This document shows positions 40,452 to 48,200 of a stretch of DNA of 64,000 bases, piece after piece. The notes beneath the pieces were generated by a model. The model was not told the DNA's origin. It searched no databases and saw nothing but the letters and a program-made list of their open reading frames with translations. Position 1 is the first letter of the stretch. The number at the start of each line of letters is the position of its first letter. The DNA comes from Actinokineospora baliensis. Its GTDB lineage: Bacteria; Actinomycetota; Actinomycetes; Mycobacteriales; Pseudonocardiaceae. The position numbers and the translations under genes were made by a program. The DNA lies in NCBI RefSeq assembly GCF_016907695.1, contig NZ_JAFBCK010000001.1:2597001-2661000 (forward strand). The letters are read 5' to 3'.

Positions 40452-41633
40452 ATGGGCACCGAGCGCGAGGAGCGGAGACCGGACCCGGCGCGCGCCCGCC
40501 CGGCGGCGGCGCCCGACGGGCAGCACGCGTTGGTGGGGTTGCAGCGCAGCGCCGGGAACAAGGCGGTGGCCGACATGGTCACGGTGAGTCGCCGGGTCAC
40601 CCCGCCGCCCGCGCCGGTCACGCGGCCGCCGGTGGTGCAGCCGCGGGCGGGGGCGGGTCCGGCGGTGATGACGCCGAACGGGGCGCCTCGGTACGCGGCG
40701 CCGCCGGACTACACGATTGACGAGTTCGACCGGCGGCTGACCTCGGCGGGGACCCGGGAGGCCGCGATCTGGGAGGGCGAGCGGCCGATCGCCACGGTGG
40801 CGGGCGGTGGGTCGGCGCCGGGGTTCGTGGTGGAGCGGGGCTGGGCGAAGACGTCGGTCGCGTTCGAGGGCGGGTCGGAGGGCAACGTCACCGTTCACCA
40901 CCGATTACGGTCGTTCGACGTGCTCGGCGCCCTGGCGCACGACGCGTCGAAGGTCAGCAGCGAGGCCGACCTGGCCAGTGTGCACGCGGTGTACTTCCCG
41001 GACTCCCTGGTCACGGAGCTACCGGCGGGCCCGTCCATCCCCACCGCACTCGACGACGTGACGATCATCTACTCGCCCCGGGCCATCGATCCCGGTGGTG
41101 GCGCCCGTTTCCCGGTGCTCGCGGCCGCCCTGCGCAAACGCGCGCAGACCCTCCCGGAGATGTCGGGCTGGGCGATGATGAAGGCCATCGCCGGCATGGA
41201 CCTCGACCTCGCGGCCGCCCCCGCCGAGCGGAAAGGGGGCCCCTGCCTGCAAAAACCGGTCCCCCGCCAAGGCGGCAACGCCCAGCACAACGCCTTCGCC
41301 GACAAGGTCACCGGCTCCATGACCGACTACTACCTGCGCACCCCCGAAGGCCTGGAGACAACAACCGACGGCCTGGACGCCACCGACCCCAAGCTCGTCT
41401 GGGAGGTCAAAACCCGCCACGAGTGGGCCACCGAAGCAGGCCTAGCGGGCGGCTCGCTGTTCTCCCCGCTGATCCACCGCGAGTTCATCTACAAGCTCGA
41501 AGCCCAACTCGCCCGCCACATAGCGGTGACCTCCCGCTGCGACATGAAGCTGGCCTACGCGGTCGACGACCCCACCCTGGCCGACTTCCTGCGCAAACAC
41601 TGGGGCAACAGCCCGCCGATCCACCACCGGTAG
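40452..41633 (+). CDS. Toxin-like protein: LQxxAGNxAV leader plus restriction-endonuclease-fold C-terminus
   Basis: 393 aa. LQRSAGNKAV at residues 30-39, a Pro-rich linker to ~75, a central ~150-residue region with no assignment, and a C-terminal domain starting GGPCLQKPVPRQGGNAQHNAFADKV. There DGLDATDPKLVWEVKTRHEW carries the D-x(n)-E-x-K nuclease triad (Glu318, Lys320), matching Tox-REase-5-like toxins. It is therefore probably a DNase effector delivered by an injection system or another secretion route. No signal peptide. ATG 40452 is the first in-frame start near the motif; GTG 40380 is possible. A gene for immunity is not obvious, but two small genes of unknown function follow on the other strand. 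Confidence 0.68.
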   Translation: MGTEREERRPDPARARPAAAPDGQHALVGLQRSAGNKAVADMVTVSRRVTPPPAPVTRPPVVQPRAGAGPAVMTPNGAPRYAAPPDYTIDEFDRRLTSAGTREAAIWEGERPIATVAGGGSAPGFVVERGWAKTSVAFEGGSEGNVTVHHRLRSFDVLGALAHDASKVSSEADLASVHAVYFPDSLVTELPAGPSIPTALDDVTIIYSPRAIDPGGGARFPVLAAALRKRAQTLPEMSGWAMMKAIAGMDLDLAAAPAERKGGPCLQKPVPRQGGNAQHNAFADKVTGSMTDYYLRTPEGLETTTDGLDATDPKLVWEVKTRHEWATEAGLAGGSLFSPLIHREFIYKLEAQLARHIAVTSRCDMKLAYAVDDPTLADFLRKHWGNSPPIHHR

Positions 41634-41849
41634 CTACTTGTTGACGATCCGCTCCGGCTCGGTGAAGTTGTCGCCGCCGGGCGGGGAGGTGCGGGTGGTG
41701 TGCAGCGAGATGACCCGGCCGTCGGTGCAGGTGATGCGCAGGTCGGAGACCTTGGGGTCGACGGCGTAGGAGTCGATGCTGGCGATGCCGGGGTGACCCG
41801 CCGCCGCGAGCTGCTCCCGCAGGTACTCGATGAAGCGGTCGCGGCGCAT
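41634..41849 (-). CDS. Small protein of unknown function, 71 aa
   Basis: Begins MRRDRFIEYLREQLAAAGHPG (amphipathic helix) followed by beta-like strands (DLRITCTDGRVISLHTTRT). Acidic/neutral, no Cys cluster or TM. Its ATG overlaps the stop of the upstream 69-aa gene (TGATG), so both are made together. It ends directly against the stop of the nuclease-toxin gene; an immunity or inhibitor role is conceivable but unproven. Confidence 0.6.
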   Translation of the reverse strand: MRRDRFIEYLREQLAAAGHPGIASIDSYAVDPKVSDLRITCTDGRVISLHTTRTSPPGGDNFTEPERIVNK

Positions 41850-42058
41850 CAGAGGACCGCCTCGGGGATGGCGTAGGCGGCGTGGGCGGGCACACCCGGC
41901 CCGCTGACCTCGCGGACCATGATGGTGACTCGGGCCCCACTGGCGAAGTCCACGCGGAGCCGGCTGTGCCCCTTGTCGATCTTGACCACCTCGGTGATCT
42001 CCGGGTGGTCCTGGCTCAGCACGGCGAACAGCGCGTCGTCGAGGTCGCGGATCCGCAT
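41849..42058 (-). CDS. Small protein of unknown function, 69 aa
   Basis: Begins MRIRDLDDALFAVLSQDHP, then VVKIDKGHSRLRVDFASGARVTIMVREV: one helix and a three-strand sheet by pattern. First gene of a two-gene unit; TGATG overlap with the next. A TATATT -10 box lies five bases before the ATG, so the message is probably leaderless. No family recognised. Confidence 0.62.
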   Translation of the reverse strand: MRIRDLDDALFAVLSQDHPEITEVVKIDKGHSRLRVDFASGARVTIMVREVSGPGVPAHAAYAIPEAVL

Positions 42059-42069
42059 GGGTCAATATA
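42059..42069 (-). promoter_or_regulatory. -10 element of a leaderless promoter
   Basis: Read on the minus strand, TATATT (42069-42064) is followed by GACCC and the ATG at 42058; transcription starting about seven bases after the hexamer would begin at or next to the start codon. Confidence 0.55.
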
Positions 42070-42072
42070 GAC

Positions 42073-42109
42073 ACACAGAAGCCCCCGAAATCATCCCGGG
42101 GGCCTGTGT
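42073..42109 (-). terminator. Terminator of the Scr1/DUF397 operon
   Basis: GCCCCCG (42081-42087) with CGGGGGC (42097-42103), extended by ACACAG/CTGTGT outside an internal loop. It lies five bases below the last DUF397 stop and abuts the next promoter, insulating the two minus-strand units. Confidence 0.75.
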
Positions 42110-42113
42110 GGGA

Positions 42114-42284
42114 TCAGCCGACCTTGGTGAGGAGGCTGCGGAAGGCGGGGGCGGTGAACCGGAGGGTGGGGCCGGGGTTCTTGCTGTCCCGCAGGTGGAC
42201 GGTGGTGGGGGTGGGGCAGGCCGCTTCGACGCAGTCGTTGTTGCCGCCGCCAGTGCCGCTGAAGCTGCTGCGGCGCCAGGTCAT
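42114..42284 (-). CDS. DUF397 protein (second copy)
   Basis: 56 aa. Shows the complete DUF397 pattern: WRRSSFSGTGGGNNDCVEAA, then VHLRDSKNPGPTLRFTAPAF and a short tail. DUF397 proteins accompany Scr1-type XRE regulators and are thought to be partner or toxin-like components. ATG at 42284 overlaps the stop of the first DUF397 gene by four bases (ATGA). Close paralogue of the preceding gene. Confidence 0.88.
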   Translation of the reverse strand: MTWRRSSFSGTGGGNNDCVEAACPTPTTVHLRDSKNPGPTLRFTAPAFRSLLTKVG

Positions 42285-42466
42285 CGGGTGACTCCACTGA
42301 GGAATGCGGTGAAGGACTGGGTGTCGACGCGCAGTGTGGGGCCGGTGTGCTTGCTGTCGCGGAGGTAGACAGTGGGCTCGGTGGTCGGCCGCGCGACCTC
42401 AACGCAGTTGTTGTTGCCGCCACCCGCTCCGCTGCGGCTGCTGCGACGCCACTGAAGTTCGTTCAC
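42281..42466 (-). CDS. DUF397 protein (first copy)
   Basis: 61 aa. WRRSSRSGAGGGNNNCVEVA and VYLRDSKHTGPTLRV are diagnostic. About half of its residues match the second copy, so a tandem duplication. GTG at 42466 overlaps the stop of the XRE regulator (GTGA), giving a three-gene translationally coupled operon. Confidence 0.88.
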   Translation of the reverse strand: MNELQWRRSSRSGAGGGNNNCVEVARPTTEPTVYLRDSKHTGPTLRVDTQSFTAFLSGVTR

Positions 42467-43308
42467 TTGCTCAAACTCCTCACTTTGGCGCGGATCACCT
42501 CCGCGCTCTCCTCTGGGTTCAATGCCTGAGTCCGAACGTCTTCGAACATGGCCTGGAAGAGTTGGACGTCGTGTTCATTCTCCACCCACACGCCACCGGC
42601 GGGGTGTTCCAGGTACACGACATCTGAGTCGCTTTCGTCGCCGAACGTCATGATCTGATAACCGCCAGACATGTTGCCGTAGGCGCCGGACTCGAACGGT
42701 ATGACGTGGATCGTGATGTTCGGTTGCTCGATCAGCAATAGCAGGCGCTGCAACTGATCGTGGAGCACCTTGCGTCCTCCAACCTCCCGATGGAGCAGGG
42801 CGGCATCCAGGCACACGCACAGCTCGATGTTCTCCGGATCTTCTAGGTATCGCTGCCGCTCCAGTCGAATGTTGACTAGTTCGTCTACATCGGACGTCTC
42901 CCTCGCAGTGGCGAACACAGCCATTGCGTAGTCGGCGGTCTGCAGCAGGCCGGGGATCACCGTTGTCTCAATGGAGAAGATGCGTTCGGCTTCGCGCTCG
43001 GTGTTGACCAGTTCGCGGAACGCCTTGGGGGAGTCGGCGGGGAGGCGGATCTTGGGCAGGGTCACCGAGGCGGCGTCGTAGAGGGCGTTGGCCTTCTCTT
43101 CGGCCTCGTCACCCGCGCCGTAGAGGGTGAGCAGGACGGAGACCGCTGCCCAGGTGGGTTTGTAGATGCCGTTCTCGTAGCGGCTGATGGTGCTCTCTTC
43201 GGTCTTGAGCTTGCGGGCGGCGTCCACTGCGCGCAGGCCTGCTGCTTCGCGGAGGTCGCGCAGGAATCGGCCGAGTCGCTTCTTGCGGCGGGTGGGGGTT
43301 GCTGCCAT
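42463..43308 (-). CDS. Scr1-type XRE regulator (DUF5753)
   Basis: 281 aa. N-terminal XRE HTH ~10-65 (LGRFLRDLREAAGLRAVDAARKLKTEESTISRYENG), then the DUF5753 domain ~100-270 with VIPGLLQTADYAMAVF, RLERQRYLEDP and FESGAYGNMSGGYQIMTF. These regulators pair with DUF397 proteins, many copies per actinomycete genome, and influence development and antibiotic production. Divergent from the small gene at 43425; the 116-base spacer between them should hold both promoters. Confidence 0.92.
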   Translation of the reverse strand: MAATPTRRKKRLGRFLRDLREAAGLRAVDAARKLKTEESTISRYENGIYKPTWAAVSVLLTLYGAGDEAEEKANALYDAASVTLPKIRLPADSPKAFRELVNTEREAERIFSIETTVIPGLLQTADYAMAVFATARETSDVDELVNIRLERQRYLEDPENIELCVCLDAALLHREVGGRKVLHDQLQRLLLLIEQPNITIHVIPFESGAYGNMSGGYQIMTFGDESDSDVVYLEHPAGGVWVENEHDVQLFQAMFEDVRTQALNPEESAEVIRAKVRSLSK

Positions 43309-43424
43309 GGACGGAGGGTAGCGGCTGACCGGGTGGCACAGTTGCCACCCTATCGGGGCATTGTTGGAGCAACTTGCGCCGGCCTACCTTGAGCACGACA
43401 CAACCAACGAAAGGAAGGTGCCCC

Positions 43425-43625
43425 TTGCTGCGCTCCGATCTGGAGATCACCACCTGGGCCAGGATCAACGACAGCTGCGCCATCTCCACCGAGGTCGAGG
43501 GTTCTGACCTGCTGGTCCGCTTCGCCGGTCAGCTGGACAACTTCGAGGTCCTGTTCACCCCCACCAGCCTCGACCAGCTCATCGACGCCGCCACCAAGGG
43601 TCGCGACCAGCTGCACGCCGCCTGA
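43425..43625 (+). CDS. Small protein divergent from the Scr1 regulator, 66 aa
   Basis: TTG start after AAGGAAGG; reads LRSDLEITTWARINDSCAIS then FAGQLDNFEVLFTPTSLDQLIDAATKGRDQL. Mixed alpha/beta, acidic, cytoplasmic. Small proteins of this type are often found beside Scr1/DUF397 loci. Function unknown. An ATG start is not available in the frame after the ribosome binding site. Confidence 0.6.
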   Translation: MLRSDLEITTWARINDSCAISTEVEGSDLLVRFAGQLDNFEVLFTPTSLDQLIDAATKGRDQLHAA

Positions 43626-43713
43626 TCAGGTCCCCCGCCGCCGGTGTCCGGTTCACCCGTCCCCCGAACGGCCCCATGTCGTACCTTCTAGGGGTCGGAC
43701 GAGGGACCAGGGG

Positions 43714-45105
43714 GTGGCAACCATGCAAGACAACCGGCGGCGGGACCCCCGGCCGAACACCGACCCCCAGGCCAGCGGCCACCTCCCCCGCGAGGACCAA
43801 CCCCCGCCCACCCCAGGCAGGCAGGGCGGCAAGCCTCCAGCGAACGGCACTCCACCTCCCGTGCGCTCCACGAACGGCACCCCACCCACCAGCGGGGGCC
43901 GAGGTGCCGAGCCCTCCGTGCGGGGTTCCGCGCCGAACCGACCCCCCGTCCCGCCGGGGCGGTCTCCAGGTGCGGACCGCCAACGTGGTCGGGGATCGAC
44001 CAACGAGACGCCGGTCAACGGTCGCCCAGGTCCCAAGCCCTCCGCGACCGGTCGCCCAGGCCCCAACGGTCGTCCCCTCCCACCTCGCCGTCCGCATCCC
44101 GCCGACGCGCCCACCGAGCTCCTCCACCCCGTCCGCCCCGACGAGGAGCCCACCGAGTTCATCCGCGCCCACCGCGGCACCCTCGGCACCCCCCGCTACC
44201 GCGACCCCGAGACCGAGCGCATCGTCCCGCCCCCCGATGAGCCCCCCGACGAACCGGACGACGTCGACGACGAGTTCGACGACACGCCCGAGCCGCCCAA
44301 GCGCAAAGCGAGCACCGGCTCCGTCATCGTCCGCTCCATCGGCGAGGCCATGGTGACCCTTGGCGTCGTCGTTCTCCTCTTCGTCGTCTACGAGGTGTGG
44401 GTCACCGACCTGATGTCGGCCGAGAAGCAGGCCGATGTCACCGTCGCGCTCGACGAGCAGTGGCAGCAGCCGACGGTCGCCGATCCGCAGCGGCAGCAGA
44501 AGTTCGAGTTCGCCGATGGTGAGGGGATGGCGAAGCTGTACATCCCGGCGCTGGGGGAGGATTACCACTTCACCGTCGTCGAGGGGACTTCCATCGAAGA
44601 CCTCGAGACCGGTCCCGGGCACTACAAGAAGTCCGCCCTGCCCGGTCAGCCCGGCAACTTCGCCGTCGCGGGCCACCGGGTGGGCAAGGGTGCGCCCTTC
44701 AACGACCTCGACCTGCTCAACGCCTGTGACGCGATGGTCGTGGAGACCCAGTCCTCCTGGTTCGTCTACCGGATGCTGCCCACCACCGACGACGCCAAGA
44801 ACTGGGCCGCCAAGTCCGCGAACCCGCGGTGCGCCGGTGTCGCCCCCCAATCAGGTGAGTACGCCAGGGCTGTCGGCCGCCAGATCGTCACCCCCGCGCA
44901 GAGCGAGGTCGTCGCGCCGGTCCCCGGCAACCCCGGTGCCAAGACGCCCGCCGAGCAGCGGCAGAAGATGATCACGTTGACCACCTGCCACCCCAAGTTC
45001 TCCAACCGGCAGCGGATGATCCTGCACGGCGTCCTGGTCCGCGAGCAGCCCAAGAACGCCGCCGACCCCGCTTCGGTTCCCGCGGAGCTGCGCGAGACCG
45101 GCTGA
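43714..45105 (+). CDS. Class E sortase with long disordered N-terminus
   Basis: 463 aa. Residues 1-205 are Pro/Arg/Gly-rich and presumably cytoplasmic; one TM at ~209-232 (AMVTLGVVVLLFVVYEVWV); the extracellular sortase barrel ~250-450 has catalytic His321 in AGHRVGKGAPF, Cys425 in TLTTCHP and Arg at 432/434. The gene sits directly upstream of a surface protein with an LVDTG signal, its likely substrate. Class E enzymes in high-GC Gram-positives join LAxTG-type proteins to peptidoglycan. GTG 43714 is used; ATG 43723 is equally possible. Confidence 0.9.
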   Translation: MATMQDNRRRDPRPNTDPQASGHLPREDQPPPTPGRQGGKPPANGTPPPVRSTNGTPPTSGGRGAEPSVRGSAPNRPPVPPGRSPGADRQRGRGSTNETPVNGRPGPKPSATGRPGPNGRPLPPRRPHPADAPTELLHPVRPDEEPTEFIRAHRGTLGTPRYRDPETERIVPPPDEPPDEPDDVDDEFDDTPEPPKRKASTGSVIVRSIGEAMVTLGVVVLLFVVYEVWVTDLMSAEKQADVTVALDEQWQQPTVADPQRQQKFEFADGEGMAKLYIPALGEDYHFTVVEGTSIEDLETGPGHYKKSALPGQPGNFAVAGHRVGKGAPFNDLDLLNACDAMVVETQSSWFVYRMLPTTDDAKNWAAKSANPRCAGVAPQSGEYARAVGRQIVTPAQSEVVAPVPGNPGAKTPAEQRQKMITLTTCHPKFSNRQRMILHGVLVREQPKNAADPASVPAELRETG

Positions 45106-45257
45106 GGATCACTCAAGGTCCACTCCGCACAGTGCTGACCAGCATCGTTACCGATCTCCACCCGTACTGGTGAATCCCGCGGTCTTGCCGCGCGCCTTGC
45201 GTGCGGCCAAGGCAGATTCCGATTCGTCGGAAACTGCCGTTCTGCAGGGGAGTTGGC

Positions 45258-48200
45258 ATGTCCATAACGAGAGCGGTCCGCCGCGGCCTGGCGGTCGCGC
45301 TGGCTTCGGTGACCGCCGCCGCGGGTGTGGTGGTCCTGGTGGCCGCTCCCGTGGAAGCCGCCGTCGTGCGCCCGTTCACCTTGAACTACGACAAGGAGAT
45401 CTACGGCGACTTCTACCAGGCGGGCAACGGCAACATGCAGTGCCCGTCGATCACCGACCCCGTGGACCCGTTCGGTGAGGCCCAGGAGAACTGCGCGACC
45501 TCCCAGGACCGCAGCTACACCGCCAACACCGGCATCAACGACAGCTTCTACATGCGGTGGGCCGATGTGGACGGCTCCGGCGCGACCTACAACTCCTCCA
45601 CCGGGACCGTCACCGTCCCGGCGGGCGCCAAGATCGACTACGCCCGGCTGAACTGGGCCGGTGACACCGGCACCATCCGACTCGCCGACGGCACCATCTC
45701 CACCGACCCCGGCTGCAACACCCGGCAGTTCGTCGATGGCGCGGGTACCGCGATCCTGCCGTCCGGCACCCCGGAGTCGACCTCCGTGCGGCTGACAGTC
45801 GGCGGCGTCACCACCGCGTACGCGCCGCAGGTCGTCAGCCGCGACGCGCTGGCGAACGTGCCGAACTCGCAGCCGCAGTTCTACACCGCCTACGCCAACG
45901 TGACCACGCAGGTCTCGACGAACCTGACCACCGGCTCGGCGCAGACCATCACCCTGGGCAACGTGTGGTCGCCCCAGGGCTTCGGCTGCTTCGCGGGCTG
46001 GTCGCTGGTCGTCGTCTGGTACTTCGACACGCCCAACGCCGACGCCCCGGCCAAGCGCGAGGTCTACATCTACGACGGCCACGTGCGCCAGTCCTCGGCC
46101 GACGCCGCGACCACGACCACCGTGTCCGGCTTCCGCGTCGGTGACAACAACGTCCGGGTCGGCGTCACCGCCTACGAGGGCGACTTCAACATCACCGGCG
46201 ACTCGTTCTCCATCAACGGCACGGCCGTCGGGGAACCGCTATCACCGGGGACGACGAACAACTTCTTCGTCTCCAACGCCGAGCACGACGCCAACCCGAA
46301 CCCGGCGAACAACATGAGCGTCGACTCCAAGATCCTGGCGACGAACCTGATCACCACCGGGTCGACGTCGGCGACGCTGACGTTCGCGACCTCCGGTGAC
46401 ACCTACCTCGCCGAGAACCTCGTGCTGTCGGTGCCGATCCCCTCGATCAGCATCACCAAGACGCTCAACGCCCCCGGCCCGTACCGGGCGGGTGATCCGG
46501 TGACCTACAACTTCTCCGTCGTCTCACCGGGTGGCTCCAACGCGACCAGCGTCACCGTGGACGACCCGCTGGTGGCCGACTGCGACGAGGTGATCGGCAC
46601 GCTGCTGGCCGACGTGCCCTACACCTACTCGTGCACCGGCGCGGCGGGATCGACCGACTTCACCAACACGGCGACGGCGACCGGCACCGACCCGTTCGGC
46701 GACCAGATCACCGGCACCGGCACGGTCGACGTCGACGTGGTCAACCCGTCGATCGACATCACCAAGGTGCCGGACAAGGCGAACTACACCACCGGCGAGA
46801 CCATCACCTTCACCATCACCGTGCACAACGACGGCGACAGCAACATCACCGGCATCGCGGTGACCGACCCGACCGTGCCCTCGTGCGCCAACGCCTCGAT
46901 CGGCACCCTCGGCGCGGGCGGCAGCACCAGCTACACCTGCACCGCGACCGCCCCGATCACCGGTGACAGCAACACCGCGACGGTCAACGGCACCGACGTG
47001 CTCGGCGCCCCGATCAGCGACTCGGCGACCGCGTCCGCCCCGACCGTGGGCACCATCTCCGGCCGCGTGTTCGCCGACCGGCTCAACAACGGCACCTACA
47101 ACCCGGGCAGCACCCAGTACGACACCGGGATCTCCGGGGTGACCGTCACGCTGACCGGCACCACCGCGGGCGGCTCGCCGGTCAACATCCCGGCCACCAC
47201 CGCCGCGGACGGCACCTTCGAGTTCACCACCGTCCAAGCCGGTACCTACGTGGTGACCGAGACGCAGCCCACCGCCTACGACGACGGCACCGACACCCCG
47301 GGGACCATCGGCTCCTCCGGTGGCAACGACGTCGTCAACATCACGCTGACCTCCGGGCAGTCGAGCACCGGCAACCTGTTCGCCGAGCGCCCGACCTCCA
47401 GCCTGGCGGGCAACGTCTACCTCGACGCCGACAACAGCGGCACCATCAACGGCGCCGAGACCGGCATCTCCGGGGTCACGGTCACGCTGACCGGCACCGA
47501 CTCCGACGGCAACGCCATCACGCTGACGGCGACGAGCGCGGCCACCACCGGCCTGTACTCGTTCCCGGACCTGCGGCCGGGCACCTACACGGTGACCGAG
47601 ACGCAGCCGGGCGCCTACTCCGACGGCAAGGAAACCCTCGGCACCGCCAGCGGCACGCTCTCGCCGCCGAACGCGATCAGCGCCATCACGCTGCCCGCGC
47701 GGACCAACGCCACCGGGTACCTGTTCGGCGAGTACGTGGCGGTGTCCATCAGCGGCACCGTGCAGGACGACGGCGGCAACGGCATCGCCAACGTCACCAT
47801 CGCACTGTCCGGCTCGGCCACGTCGAGCACGACGACGGCGCCCAACGGCACCTTCTCCTTCACCAACCTGGCGCCCGGCACCTACACGATCACCGAGACC
47901 CAGCCCACCGGGTACGGCGACGGGCCGGAGACCAACGGCACGCCCGCGGGCAACGTCAGCGTCAACGACGTCATCAGCGGGATCGTGGTGAGCTCGGGCA
48001 ACACCGGTACCGGTTACATCTTCGCCGAGGACCGCGGTTCGCTCGCCGGTGTCGTGTTCGACGACTACGACAACGACGGCACCAAGGACGCCGGTGAGCC
48101 GGGCATCGCCGCGAGCGTGCACCTGACCGGTACCGACGCCAACGGCACCGTGGTGAACCAGACGGTCACCTCCAACGGCACGACCGGTGTCTACACGTTC

